Shown piece after piece: positions 1-11,439 of a stretch of DNA of 64,000 nt. Under the pieces are notes generated by a model, which did not search any database, was not told the origin of the DNA, and worked only from the letters and a program-made list of their open reading frames with translations. A program made the translations under genes and the position numbers. The stretch's first letter is position 1; the number at the start of each line of letters is the position of its first letter. The stretch is from Ascaphus truei. Lineage: Eukaryota > Chordata > Amphibia > Anura > Ascaphidae. The stretch covers positions 34,811 to 98,810 of the forward strand of contig WSYH01000145.1 of assembly GCA_036426205.1 (NCBI GenBank), given 5' to 3'.

Positions 1-299
1 GGAGTTTTTTCTCACTTCTCACTGTGATAAATAATCACAGAGATTTAAGACATTGTGGGAAAATAATCTCTGCATGATTTGTTCAAGAGTAAAAAGATAT
101 TATTTGACCTTTGTGAATTGTACAGCTAAAGGGAAATGCCGTAATGCAAAGAGATTTGAGCTCTGTGATTTAAAGTAGTAAATTAATCTGCACATTTTAA
201 ACATCTTACCAGAGACATCACTATAAATATTTCATGTAATTGTATATGAATAAGCATTTCAGCAGCAGTACATTTTTGTGACTATAGTATTTGGTGAGC
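1..299. other. Unassigned AT-rich sequence
   Basis: No open frame of note, terminal repeat or known motif was recognised here. Confidence 0.5.
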
Positions 300-611
300 T
301 ATAGTCCGTGGGGCTCGGGACAAACATTTTAAGCAGCCCCACCCCATTTCACACCCCATGAGCCCCCTCTCTTCCCCCCCCTCCCATGTATTTCTAACCT
401 TTCTGTCTCACCCCATCTCACTCTCCCGCCTCGCATGTATTTCTCTCCCTTGCTTTTCACACTTACTCCCTCTTTTTCTCACTCACCCCCTCTCTCCTCT
501 CCCTCCATCAATAACCCCACACTCACTCATTCCCTTCCCACCACCAATGCAAAAAACTTCTCACCCCCAAATATATTTAAATAAATCCCCACACCCCAAA
601 TTATATATATA
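300..611 (+). repeat. Pyrimidine-rich interspersed repeat (family M), copy 1, left part
   Basis: This C/T-rich tract carries phrases such as AGCCCCCTCTCTTCC and CCCCAAATATAT that recur at 23.3-23.8 kb and 51.2-51.8 kb, so it is an interspersed family. It ends in a short TA run where a Penelope-type end (612-1118) has been inserted; the family resumes at 1119. Apparent reading frames here are low-complexity artefacts. Confidence 0.65.
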
Positions 612-1118
612 GACATGTAGTGACCAGGGGATCCTGATAACAAAAGACAACACACCGCAGTAGTAGTCCAAAAAATGTGTATTGTGAACACAGGGCCGCC
701 AACATTTTGGTCCTCGTAGAGGGACCTTCCTCAGGGCAGTGCACAAGTGACTGATCCAATCACCCATATATACCCCTAACACTATGCATAAAATCACCTG
801 AAACCAATGATGAAAACCCAAATTGCAGTCCTAGGTACAGCCCACTTCATACTACAGCCAAAAGGAAATAATGATACTAACCAGCACGAATGGGGTCCCA
901 GCATCTAAGACCTGGCAGAGGTGATCATATGATGTGACCCAGTCGTCTATGTTATCGCGTCACTGGACAACCCGATCGCGTGTATAGCAACCCGTAGGGA
1001 ACGCGAATCAGCTGGAGCATCGTGTCGCATGTGTAGTTAGGAGCTGCGCATGCGCTTCTGAGCCTGGCTGTTGGCAACCCGACAGCGTCTATGGTGAGTA
1101 GGGGAGGTGTGCGCACCC
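612..1118 (-). mobile_element. Penelope-like element 3' region (fragment)
   Basis: Read on the minus strand, this segment has the same layout as the better preserved PLE end at 56.44-56.9 kb: a block containing GCGCATGCGC, a stretch near GTATATA, then CACTGCC-CTGAGGA-AGGTCCC and a TTGGC block, ending next to a TA microsatellite. There is no coding sequence. It sits inside the family M repeat, whose two halves flank it. Assignment to PLE rests on that shared layout and is an inference. Confidence 0.55.
697..741 (-). ncRNA. Hammerhead-like motif, degenerate
   Basis: On the minus strand CTGAGGA (734 to 728) fits the CUGANGA core and is followed by an extra A and a hairpin GGTCC/GGACC. The second core strand reads AAAA where GAAA is expected, so self-cleavage is unlikely. 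It is homologous in position and sequence to the motif at 56520-56577. Confidence 0.45.
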
Positions 1119-1905
1119 CAACCCCTCCAATACATATAAAAATACCCCAACCCCCCAATACATATATATAAAAATCAGATTTACCTTGGGGACGATCTCA
1201 GGTCAGGCCGGTGGCAGCAGGGGGCGGGGGGGGCATGGCGTGCCTGTGGCTGCGGGGGTGGGCGCCAATGCTGCTGGGGGCAGTGGCTGCAGGGGGTGGT
1301 GGTGCTGCAGGGGGCTCTGTTGCTACGGGGGGGCTGGGACTGCGGGGCTATCGGGACGGCCCAGTGTTGCAGGGGGTGGCAGGGGGGCCCTCTGCTGAGC
1401 GGGGGTGATGTGATGAGGGGGGTGGCCAGCAGCTGCAGGGGATTTGGCGGTGCTGTGGGGGGGCAGGATGACCTGGTCCTGTGGGGGGGGGATGGCAGCT
1501 GCGTGTGTGGGGGGGGGGGGGGGGTGGGACTGCCCTTTGCCATGGGAGGGTGGGATGGCCGTGTGCTGCGGAGAAGTGGCGGGATGGCCCGGTGCTGTTG
1601 GGGGGTGGCAGGATGGCCCGGTGCTGTGGAGGGGGTGGCAGGATGGCCATGTGCTGCGGGGGGAGGGGGGTGGCGGGATGGCCCAGTGCTGCGGGGCGTC
1701 GGGACGGCCCTATGCTGCAGACGGGAGGGTGGGATGGCCCAGTGCTGCAGGGGGGTGGCAGGTCAGCCGGTGCTGCGGGGGGTGGCCGGTGGCTGAGGGG
1801 ATGGCGGGATGGCCGGTCCTGTGGGGGGGGGGCTGGCGGTGCTGTGGGGGGCCAGATGGCAGGTCACAGCAGTTGTTGCTTGCCCCGATGCTGCACCCAC
1901 ATGCA
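1119..1905 (+). repeat. Family M copy 1, right part, with G-rich minisatellite
   Basis: CCAATACATATAAAAA phrases and an ACCTTGGGGACGATCT block match the second family M copy near 23.82 kb. From about 1205 to 1860 it becomes a minisatellite of roughly 26-34 bp units built on GGGATGGCCCGGTGCTG and GGGGGTGGCA, including a run of about 16 G at 1509-1524. Long frames on both strands here are shadows of this repeat. Confidence 0.75.
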
Positions 1906-2469
1906 ACGGGCCTCCCCCCCCACACACACTGATAATTGAGTCTCTCCCGGGTTTGATTCCTATGATAGACTCTCTCCTCCACTTACTGTATTTATTTATT
2001 TAGTTATTTATAGTGTATGTGAGGAGTGCAGGGGGGTTATTGAGTGTGGGGGGTGAATTGAGTGTGTTGGGGGGATTGCTTGAGAGGGAGGAGAGAGAAA
2101 AGAGGGAGGGCAAGCAAATAAATACCCAAGACTAAGCATATTTTTAGTTATTTGGTTTTTTTACCCCAAGGGTGGAAATGACAAAATGTTTTGCACAGGA
2201 AAACAATGAAAAAAACTAAATGAAAAGGGACTTATTATTGTGAGATACATTGTATTCCTTTAAAACCAGAGACAGAACATGAAACACAGACAGAGCTCAG
2301 TGCTACATCCAATGAAACTTATACACGGTACAGTGCCCAAATATATATATATAGATATCTTTTGAATAAAATGGTCTTTTAGTTTAACTCTTTGGCCAAA
2401 GTGTTGTAGGCCCTTGAGCCCCTACTCGGCAGACCACATCTCAAGGGAACCTAACACTAATATAAATTC
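1906..2469. other. Unassigned
   Basis: Nothing was recognised beyond a short TA run near 2342-2354. Confidence 0.4.
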
Positions 2470-2611
2470 TTAATAACCTGTGCATTACCAGGAAGAATGA
2501 TTTATAATAAATCTGTCAAAATCAGTTGCATAGTTCTAAGTTTCCTGGTAATGTACAGGTTAATAAGAGCTTCAATCAGACTTAGAACTATGCAACTGAT
2601 TTTGACAGATT
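2470..2611. repeat. Two interlocked inverted repeats (A-B-A'-B')
   Basis: Arm B (2510-2541) and B' (2580-2611) are a perfect 32-bp inverted repeat beginning AATCTGTCAAAATCAG. Arm A (about 2470-2493, containing CCTGTGCATTACCAGG) pairs with A' (about 2542-2565, CCTGGTAATGTACAGG) with one mismatch in that core. Because the order is A, B, A', B', the two hairpins cannot both form as simple stems; a transcript would form a pseudoknot or switch between them. No coding role is visible. Confidence 0.8.
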
Positions 2612-3134
2612 CAAACCTTTCTCAAACCTTTTTCAGGGTGTTGTGTCTGTGCCGGCTGAGCGTGGATTTGCAGATAGAATAATTATGGGAGTCTGGAACT
2701 TTTATAGTACAAACAAGAGCTTTATTCACATCCGTTGCTAATGCTCTACATAAAAAATGTACGCCCCCAGACATTAAATGGAGGCAAATAATATGGTTAC
2801 TTTGTTCTTCATCCCCTTGGTTGCTCTCGCTCATACGCTGGGGAGGTACTTATACTTGTGTCCCTTAGTTTTTGTTAGATTGTCAATCTCATGTATAGCA
2901 TCACTGGTGCTCCATCTATATACAAGACTCACTGGGAGGCCTTTGCCAACTGTCACTCCCCTATTTCTAAAATATTTGTGGCATCATTATATACCCTCCC
3001 ATCTCCTTATGATGACATCACTGGTCAGAAGAGCTATTGGGGAGTGGATATTCCTTTCTGCATATTCATCCTGCATCACACGATGGGGGTGGGAGTAACC
3101 TGAGTGATCCCACACAGTTAACCCATTTAGGTTG
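2612..3134. other. Unassigned
   Basis: No recognisable element was found. The last bases (GTTG) form the left target duplication of the following solo LTR. Confidence 0.4.
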
Positions 3135-4109
3135 TGTAGCCCCGGCCCCCGTTTACCTCCGTGGTGGGTGCAAAATTTCTGAAGTGCCCAGGTGCCGCCG
3201 GATCTCAGCGGGAGTGCCAGTTTGCATGCGCCACCATGTTGGTTCCTGCACATGCACAATCAAAGGGTAAGCGCATGCGCAGAGAGCCTGAGAGTCACGG
3301 CGGCAATTTTGAGATTTGCGAATGCACAATGGAATGTGATGCGCTAGCGCACTACATAGAAGTAGCAGTGGCCATCTTAGAAGAGGCTCCGCAAGGGACT
3401 ACATGTCCCAGGAGCCTTATGACAGTGAGAAAAGAATGTGGACACAGTTTGCCATGAAGGAGTGTGCGCAGTGCAGTTAGAGTTGCTGGCAGTTAGGGTT
3501 GCAGTCAGTTAGGGTTACAGGCAGTTGGAGTGTCTGGCAGTTGGAGCCAGGAAACAGAAGGGGAAGGTAGTGTCCAGGTGCCAGTTGCTCCCGGACTAGG
3601 ACAGATATTCCCCCAGGCCCCAGAGTGGTTCCTATCCCTTCTATGTTTGGGGCTGCTCTAGGGAAGGCCCCAGATAGGGATGCTTCCCTCAGTATTAGAT
3701 AGTAAGTGGTGCTACGCTGGTGAAAGGAGCCATGCGGTGTGTGCAGCCTGCAGTTTGGGATAAGACCAACGGTACATCTATAGACTATTACAGGACACAC
3801 TCCAGCTGGAGCCCCCTCAGAGGTGGAACGGACGCATCAGGAGCTGCGGGTTCGTGGAGACCTTTGTCCTGGAATCAGATGGGTCTCTTGTGGCATTCAG
3901 CGGTACCCGGGTTCTGGAGTGCCCGGGGAGGTAAAGTGCACCAACAGTCAACAGGGGTAGCGCTACTCCCTATACTTGGGTGGCACTTACTCTCATTTGG
4001 GAAAGGACACCATGGATATTGGTGCCAAGCACCCTATGTACTTTGAGGGACTCTCATCATGTGTTGTGTTATTGTATGGTGTGTTTTATATATATATATA
4101 TATATATGA

Positions 4110-4150
<41 letters not shown>

Positions 4151-4198
4151 TATCATGGTACCGTTATATTGTTTATATGTCAATAAATACGTTATTAT

Positions 4199-4241
<43 letters not shown>

Positions 4242-4425
4242 ACTGACTATGGGTTCCTGGGAGGGGTACTCCTACTACATTAGGATCTCTTTCAGGTGTA
4301 GGTGCTGTGTATCCATGAACATGATCACCCCAGGCTCCCAGTGGCGGAGGATCAGGCCTTCTGCAAGCCACTCAGGTAACGGCAGCACAGGTAGTTTCCC
4401 TAGACACGGGGGAAAGGGGGCTACA
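3135..4425 (+). mobile_element. Solo LTR, about 1.29 kb, with 4-bp target duplication
   Basis: The segment starts TGTAGCCCCGG and ends GGGGGCTACA, a nine-base terminal inverted match with the TG...CA ends expected of LTRs. It is flanked by GTTG at 3131-3134 and 4426-4429, a 4-bp target duplication. The interior is GC-rich on the left, has a CAATAAATA polyadenylation-like signal near 4178, and carries a TA tract (about 4088-4146) and a (GT)n tract (4203-4239). No internal element remains, so it is a recombined solo LTR. The family (gypsy or ERV) cannot be told from the sequence. Confidence 0.75.
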
Positions 4426-4770
4426 GTTGTTAACTCCTTAAACTAACTTGTAGTCCCCCTGTGGGGGATTACACTAATTACCTAAGCTAATGGCTGAATA
4501 ATTATCCCATGATCAATCAGCAAAGATCCTGCATCCCTGAGTTCATGTAATGGCTTACTTTCAGCTTCAATCAATCCTTCAGTCAGTGTAATTCAACAGC
4601 TGCAATGTATACTTATATTACTAAGGTAACTATTGTCTCCTGTGGGGAACATTGCGATACTGTTTGTGGTAATCTGTGTCCAAACATATTGCACTGCTGG
4701 GGAGGTGTGCTAAAACTAAAGGATGCTCAGTATATTAAAACCCATTATAAGTGGCATTGAGTTGATTTTT
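4426..4770. other. Unassigned
   Basis: Moderately AT-rich sequence with no recognised element. Confidence 0.4.
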
Positions 4771-6170
4771 GAAGTGAAACTTCTTTAGTGGCACCTAGTT
4801 CTGATAGAGCAAAACTGGATGGATGGAGATGAACTACGAAACGGAAGTGACGTCATTTAATGGCCGCCGCTCCCCCCACACTCCCTCTGTCACATGTGTT
4901 GGCGGCGGCGGCGATAGCCGCCGGCGCCGCTCCTAACTGCCACTGCTCCCCCCCCCGCCGCCGCTCCTAACGGCTGCCGTTCCCCGTCCGCTGCCCGTTC
5001 CCGCTGCCATGCCGCGCATGCGCAGTTGTGATGGCGCCGCTGACAGACGCCACACATGCGCAGAAGCGGCGGGCAGCGGCGCTGTTCCACCCCCACAAGC
5101 ACGCCGCCCCGTCACCCACAAACAGCGACCCGCAGCTGCCGGTGCGGCTGGGACAGCAGAGACCACCCGACCGGGACAGCAGAGACCGCCCGACCGGGAC
5201 ACCCCCCCTTTCCTGCTCCGCCGGGAGTAGCGGGAGGAGAGGAGTAGTGGGAGTCGGGAGGAGGGGGTAACGGGACCACCGTGTCACTGGGGGGGAGTGT
5301 GTCCGCAGCTCCGCCGGGGGTAGTGGGAGGGGGGAGAAGGAGGTGGGGGAGAAGGATGGGGGGGAAGCACAGCACAGAGAGACATTCACACAACACAGAG
5401 AGAGAGACATACACTGACTGACACACACACACACAGACTCACACTGACTGACTCACACTCACACTGATTGACTCACACTCTCACACTGACTGACTCACAC
5501 TCACACACTGACTGACTCACACTCACACACTGACTGACTCACACTCACACACTGACTGACTCACACTCACACACTGTCTGACTCACACTCACACACTGTC
5601 TGACTCACACTCACACACTGTCTGACTCACACTCACATACTGTCTGAAACACGCACACACGCTGACTGACACACACACGCACACACGCTGACTGACACAC
5701 ACACACATGCTGACTGGCACACGCTGACTGACACACACGCTGACTGACACACACGCACACACGCTGACTGACACACACGCTGACTGACACACACACACAC
5801 GCTGACTGGCACACACGCTGACTGACACACACACACGCTGACTGACACACGCACACACGCTGACTGACACACACGCTGACTGACACACACGCACACACAC
5901 TGACTGGCACACACGCACACACACACTGACTGACACAAATGCACACACACTGACTGACACAAACTGACTGACACACATTCACACACTGACTGACACACAT
6001 GCACACACTGACTGACACACATGCACACACTGACTGACACACATGCACACACTGACTGACACACACACATACATACTCACTGACTGACACATACACTGAC
6101 TGACACATGTGTGCCGAGCACGCGCGTTATAAGTCAATTTCTGTGACAAAAGTCAAAGAAGTTTCACTTA
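4771..6170. mobile_element. Inverted-repeat element with GC-rich and CA-rich interior
   Basis: GAAGTGAAACTTCTTTA near 4771 is inverted as AAAGAAGTTTCACTT at about 6155-6170, suggesting short terminal inverted repeats of a non-autonomous DNA transposon. Inside lie a GC-rich block (4860-5260, runs of GCC/GGC) and the minisatellite at 5400-6112. No transposase frame is visible. Exact ends and target duplication could not be fixed. Confidence 0.5.
5400..6112. repeat. CA/TG-rich minisatellite
   Basis: The tandem unit is about 22 bp (ACTGACTGACTCACACTCAC plus AC), changing after about 5650 to GCTGACTGACACACACGCAC variants. The alternating purine-pyrimidine content is high. All three minus-strand frames stay open through it (Cys/Val/Ser-rich), a typical artefact of a stop-free repeat, so no protein is called. 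Confidence 0.9.
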
Positions 6171-6332
6171 CTATGCGCGTGCACAGCACACACAGCTTTT
6201 TTTTAAATGCAGTAAGTATTATCTAAAACTAAAGAACTGATTATTTTTTTATTTGAAAAACATACATGTAGGATATTGAATGTTTTTCTCCTTTAAATCA
6301 AGTATTAAATAAGTACCTCCATTAAAAGAAGT

Positions 6333-6538
6333 GCAGGGGAGTGACTCCGGGGGGTGTCTGAGTGCAGAGTGTAGAATGTGTCATCTATATAATGCTGTAT
6401 GAGATGAATTGTGATTGTTGATGTTTGTAAAAAAATTCTGTACAAGATGGTACACCCCCCTTTTTTACTTCTTTTTGTATCCCAACCCCTTCTCATTCCA
6501 TTGTTGAAAATGTTAATAAAAATATAAGTTAAAAAAAA
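6333..6538 (+). mobile_element. 5'-truncated L1-like retrocopy (3' UTR and A-tail)
   Basis: A short 3' UTR-like segment with a C/T-rich block, AATAAAAATATAAG and an A-tail is flanked by AAAAGAAGT at 6324-6332 and 6539-6547. That is a 9-bp target duplication, although its A-rich left half merges with the tail. The pattern fits target-primed insertion of an L1/Tx1-like element, and no ORF2 remains. Confidence 0.6.
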
Positions 6539-6548
6539 AAAAGAAGTA

Positions 6549-7453
6549 CTGTACACTGGTATACATTAAAGGGCAAATGTCATGTAATAACAGCCGTGAA
6601 CAGTAATGAAATCAAGAGCTTAGAGGGAGAGAATTTGCATTTGTAGCAATAGCTGTCTTTTATTAATTAGAAAAATGTTCCATTACAAATTATGAAAATT
6701 AACATGAGACTGCTCTCAGTTACTCCCATTTGCTCCCATTAAAATTTCAACATAATGTGTACTTACATAAAACAAAGAAGTGAACCTTTTGTATGTGCCT
6801 TTTTGAGAACCAGTGAAATGTCATGATTTATGCCCTATTTTAGCTTAATTAAAATAGATTATTAAAATGTGCAAGTCCCATAAGATGACTAGGTTTAAAT
6901 GATTTTTTTAAATAATGATTGGTATAAAACAATTATTCTACAAAACCTGAATGTAATCAACTAGAGTTATAATCAACTTTTTTACCCTGTAATCAAAGAA
7001 AGGTTTGGAACATATTCAGGATTTATAGGCTCTGCGGTGTGGTTTGGGACTTGTTATAAAGATACCAGACGGTTATGCATTGTTGAAAATCATAATAAGG
7101 CTTTTATAAAATATATCAATGTTTCAGGTTTCTTATAAAATATGAGAAATTTAAAGCAGTAATCCTGGTAGCTTTTTTTAATTTTTTAAACTTTTCCAGA
7201 ACCGGGTGGGCTCATCAATGGTCTCCCTGCGTCCAGGGACCACCATTTTATTTATATTAGCCACCAATATTTGATCCATTGCACTTATTTTATACCCCTT
7301 TTGATATACACACACATAATCCCTGCAAAATCAGAACCCAACACCCACCATATATATTTTTGTCAAAAGGATTGCTATTGGGTGTGACCAAATATACTGT
7401 ATACAACAAAAAACTAAAAACCCCAATGTAACATCCAAATGACAAAGTATATA
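6549..7453. other. Unassigned AT-rich sequence
   Basis: No coding frame or clear terminal repeat was recognised. A GGGTGGGCTCATCAATGGTC-like block near 7200 may belong to an old repeat. Confidence 0.4.
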
Positions 7454-7727
7454 CAGATGCAGCAGCCTGTATTCAACCATATCTCATGAAAAACTTTGAC
7501 ATTCTGATCAAAAAAGTCGCTAGGTAGCCCAAAGCAGACTTAATGGCCCATTGGAATTAATACAGCGGAGGTCCCTGCATTTGAATGGGACCTGCGCTGT
7601 GTTAATCCTACCGGGTTCTACCTGTCTGTAAGAGACGCGCAGTAAGACATAGACTGAATCAGTCACTCTACCTGCGCGCCTCTAACAGGCAATAACGGGG
7701 TTTTTATTTTATTTTAATATTACAGTA

Positions 7728-7985
7728 TTCTAGTAGGTAGGTCTCCGGAGCTGAACCGCATTGATTTGAGGTTCAGGGACCCCCTGCTTCCCAAGTTACA
7801 GGCCCCGTTATGGGGTGCCAGTATCCCGTCAGCTATGTTTAAATTCTCCCACGTCACGGCCCAGGTTATTAGGGGATTTAAACCAAGCAGAGGGATACCG
7901 GCACCCCATAACAGGGCCTGTAACTCGGGAAGCAGGGTGTCCCTGAACCTGAAATCAATGCGGTTCAGCTCAGGAGACCCCTTGT
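7728..7985. repeat. Palindromic module of family T
   Basis: GGTCTCCGGAGCTGAACCGC at the left is answered by GCGGTTCAGCTCAGGAGACC at the right, with inner arms around CCCCGTTATGGGGTGCC and GGCACCCCATAACAGGG. Related modules occur at about 9745-9950, 34640-34885, 31885-31950 (half) and 61810-62155. Confidence 0.85.
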
Positions 7986-8944
7986 TACATCACTGTAATA
8001 TTAAAAATTAAATAAAACCCCCGCGATCACCTATGAGAGGCGCGCAGTTAGCACATGCATTTCTTCTATTGACTGTTATATTTTATATGTATTTTATTGT
8101 TGAGATGAAATTGTTTTGAATTGTGATGTCTTGAATTATTTTTTTTCAGATTGTTTTGTGTTTTTATTTAATTATGTATTTTGTTGGCTACTGGTTTAAA
8201 TTGGTGTTGTCTAGTGGTTGTATTAATTAATTAATTGTTGTGTTGGTTAGTTCTTTTAGCTATTACATTTATTGTGATTTATTTAATTGATTGGCTAGTG
8301 GTGTGATTAATTAATTGACTGGTTGGATGGTGGTTTTATTTAGGTAATTGATTGATTGCCTATTGCTTTTAATTTTAGAGTTAGGGTGTTTAGGTACTTG
8401 TTGTATAGCTTTTATTATTGTGTATTTTGGACTTTCAGGCTTTTGTATTAGGATGACCATTGACTGCTATATTAGCTTATGCCCATATTATATGGGTATG
8501 ATGTACTACTATAACAATCAATGGGTACAGGGTGGGTATAGTGGGTCTGGGGTGGGTGGTTAGACCTCCCGGGTGGGTAGCAGGGCAGGGTGGGTTAACC
8601 CCTTACTTACTATAGCGGTTATTAATCGCTATGGTGATTAAGGGGATAGGGGCCATTAGATTATATATATTATGTATGCTTTCTGGCAACGGAGGACATG
8701 GCCCTGCAGTATGCTGATGAGGGTGCCCTTCACATTGGCAGGGGTAAGTAGAACAGTTATTATTTACTTTATTTATGCTGCCTGGCTAATTTTATGTTTA
8801 ATAATGGGCAAATGATCTATTATCCATATCTGGATAATAGTTATTTTGCCCATTACTGTACTGTATGTGTTTGGGCGGAGGGGGGGGGGCAGAATTGATT
8901 GAAATGTAGGATATGTTTATTTGTTAATATACAGTGTTGGTACC

Positions 8945-9620
8945 TTAGGTCTGCGGGGACCTATGGAGACCACCTGAGGACCCCACGGACACCCACGGGT
9001 ACCACCTGCAGACCCACGGGGGACACCTGCGGGGAAGAACCCGCAGGGATGACCCGAGGGCCCCCAGACCCTTGTGGGAACCATCCAAGGGCCTCGTACA
9101 ACTGTGGGGTTGACCCGGGGACCACCAGACAGTCGTGGGCCCACCAATGGACCCCATTGTGGCCCAGGGTGACCCACGGGGACCACCTGGAGGCCCATGG
9201 CACCTGGTGGGAACCTCCCAAAGGTGTATTTATTGAAATGTAGGCCATGTTTATTTTTCATAAATACAGGAAGGGTACCGCAGGCCAGCGGGGACCCACA
9301 GACACCACCTGAGGACCCACGGACACCTGTGGGGAAGAACCGGGGGCCCCACAGCTATGGGGGACCCAGACACCAACAGGTACCACTCAAGGGCCCCCAG
9401 ACACCCGTGGGAACCACCTGAGGATCCACACACACCTGTGGGGAGGAACTGGGGGCCTCACAGCTCTGGGGGATCCGTGGGGACCACCCAAGGGCCTCTA
9501 GACACCTGTGGGAACCACCTGAGGACCCCCAGACACCTGCGTGGATGACCCGGGGTCTCCCAGACACCCACGGAGACAACCTGTGGACCCCATTGGAGTA
9601 CACAGACACCCGGCCTGTGG
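8945..9620. repeat. 31-bp minisatellite
   Basis: Units such as GGGCCTCTAGACACCTGTGG plus GAACCACCTGA are 31 bp and vary between copies. Because 31 is not a multiple of 3, all frames cycle through the unit, which explains the long Pro/Thr/Gly-rich frames on both strands. The same minisatellite is present in the other two T copies (27490-27745 and 34988-35290, opposite orientation). Confidence 0.9.
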
Positions 9621-10214
9621 TATTAATCCTGTGTCTATTAAAATAAATATTGGTTTTTATGTGGGTGCACAGGGGGTGGGTTGTGTATTAGTGTTTAATA
9701 CATATTTTAATTTAATTAAAATGTATGACTAGTGTATGTGAGCAGGGGGTCTCCGGAGCAAAACCGCATTGATACAGGCCCTGTTATGGGATGCCGGTAT
9801 CTCCTATGCAGGGAAATGTCCCGATCACGTGAGATTTCCATGCATACGAAATACCGATACCCCATTATGGGGCCTGTTTCTCGGGAAATAGGGGGTCCCT
9901 GCACCTGAAATCAATGCGTCAGCTCCAGAGACCCCCTGTTACATTACTGTAAAGCTTAAAATTAAATAAAACCCCCGCGATCGCCTGTGAAAGGCGCGCA
10001 ATTAGAGTGACTGATCCAGCCGTCTTACTGCGTGTCTGTTACAGACAGGCAGACCCCGGTAGGACTCACGCAGCAGGGACCCCTGCTGTGTTAATCCGAT
10101 GGGCCATTATGTCTGCAACCGAACATCTCGCCACACCACGCAGCAAAACTCAACATTTACCCAGTTAAATGTCCGAATAACGGCTGCTGCATCTGTAGAC
10201 AACAAGTAATGCTA

Positions 10215-11275
10215 AAAAAAATTGTAGGAAAAGCAAAGTCAATTTATTGCCACACCTCTTGATAAGAAAAAATGGTCTTCACACATATTCCCTTTAAAGA
10301 GAATCTCAAGGTTATCACTGTTTATTGTATATTGACAATCACATAAATCACTTAACATATACAGTAATGCAAATTATATAGAAAAAAGTTATCAACTTAT
10401 TCTCTAAAAAATAAAAAATAAAGCAAACATTAAAAAGGAGTGGCCTTTCAGGCATATCTTTAACCTGAAGAAACCCTCGTGGTGAATTGCGTAGAGTGTC
10501 AGTCTACTCCAGTCAGCAGAGGGATACTTTGGAGGATTCCAGCTAGCCCAATTTCCTGCTTCCACCAGCTGCGACAGAGCGGGTACAGACGAGTGATGAG
10601 CGACGCGAAGTACAAGGGCCCAGAGTCATGTGGGGAGAATGCACGGAGAGTCATCAGCTGACTTGCGGCGCCTCTTCCTACCACACAGAGAGACCCATTC
10701 GCTGCAACTGCAAGACGGATGTCTGATACCTTCCAAGTCGCTGAGGCAGAGATACATCTGGTAGGGATACTATCCCAAACTGCTTGATTACACTTGTAAA
10801 TTGTGAGTGCCTTTTTTATTGGTTATATACATACATTTTGAACAGTCTGCGCTATGTCCAGTGTTCTTGTCTCTTCCTGCTAAGGTCCCACTATACACAT
10901 CACTGTGTAAATTGGATTACAAGATAATAAAGAAACCTTTATGAACACGCACCCTCTGAGAAATTTGTAAGTACAAATCTCATTGGGATATATTGATCTG
11001 AATCATCCACAACTTGAATAGACATACTTGCACTATTTTGCTTGTGTTTGTTCTCTCCTATATATATCTGCGTTCCCCAGTATCCGGCCACCAGAAAACT
11101 TTTTGGATTGAAGAAAAACAATCTACACGAAGGGTTGAAGCAGCATTTATTCCTTATATCACTGATTTTTCACTTAATTCACCGTGTATATTTTATACTA
11201 TCACTGATGTGCACTTATTAAGTCACCTGAAATTAGATTTAAGCGCCACTCTTTTAAACATTGGTTTGTCCTAAA
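10215..11275 (+). mobile_element. Non-coding PLE-like element
   Basis: A hammerhead-like block at 10463-10500 is followed by about 750 bp of non-coding sequence. Near 11125 it reads AGGGTTGAAGCAGCATTTAT and then CACTTAATTC, which resembles the unique 3' tail of the fold-back at 15.58-15.66 kb (GAGGGTTGAAGCAGAGGGAG, then TTTTCACTTG). I infer the same family of PLE-derived elements. No endonuclease or reverse transcriptase frame is present. Boundaries are approximate. Confidence 0.45.
10463..10500 (+). ncRNA. Hammerhead-like motif, degenerate
   Basis: CTGAAGA (10465-10471) fits CUGANGA. A small hairpin ACC-CTCG-TGGT follows, then GAAT in place of GAAA and a GCGTAGAG block. The core is broken, so this is probably inactive. 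Confidence 0.35.
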
Positions 11276-11439
11276 AATGTAAAAAAGACAAGAATATATT
11301 TTAAAAATGAGAATGTCATAGAAACCACAGCCCATTTACAACACAGAGGAGAAAAGCAACATTAATACAAATGAAAAGACACAAACCACAGTAAAAGTCT
11401 CAACTATTCAACTGTTAATCCAGCCGCAATACCCATAAT

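Larger units (their letters stand above)
7454..10195. mobile_element. TA-flanked non-autonomous transposon (family T), copy A
   Basis: It begins CAGATGCAGCAGCC after TA (7452-7453) and ends GGCTGCTGCATCTG before TA (10196-10197), giving terminal inverted repeats and a TA target duplication. The ends are long and similar: each side carries a palindromic module built on GGGGTCTCCGGAGC/CCCCATAACGGGGCC-like arms. Between them lie an AT-rich part (8050-8440), a segment with a hairpin of ATTATCCATA/TGGATAAT arms (8800-8852), and a 31-bp minisatellite. There is no transposase. Copies B (26.9-32.2 kb) and C (34.4-40.2 kb) share the interior in inverted order. The superfamily is unknown. Confidence 0.75.

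Noticed and set aside
1181..1982. Several long Pro- or Gly-rich frames on both strands
   Set aside because: They are shadows of the G-rich minisatellite; stops are rare because of composition.
3720..4446. Frames at the right end of the solo LTR
   Set aside because: They pass through TA and GT microsatellites inside an LTR with clear ends and target duplication.
5589..6108. Three overlapping minus-strand frames of 129-165 residues, Cys/Val/Ser-rich
   Set aside because: They are read-through of the CA-rich minisatellite in all frames; no domain and no codon bias.
8899..9609. Open frames on both strands around 9 kb (and the like at 27.5 and 35.1 kb)
   Set aside because: A 31-bp tandem repeat cycles through all frames, so open frames are expected without coding.
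8945..9620. Regular repeat considered as a CRISPR array
   Set aside because: Units are contiguous and variable with no distinct spacers, and the context is vertebrate transposon DNA.
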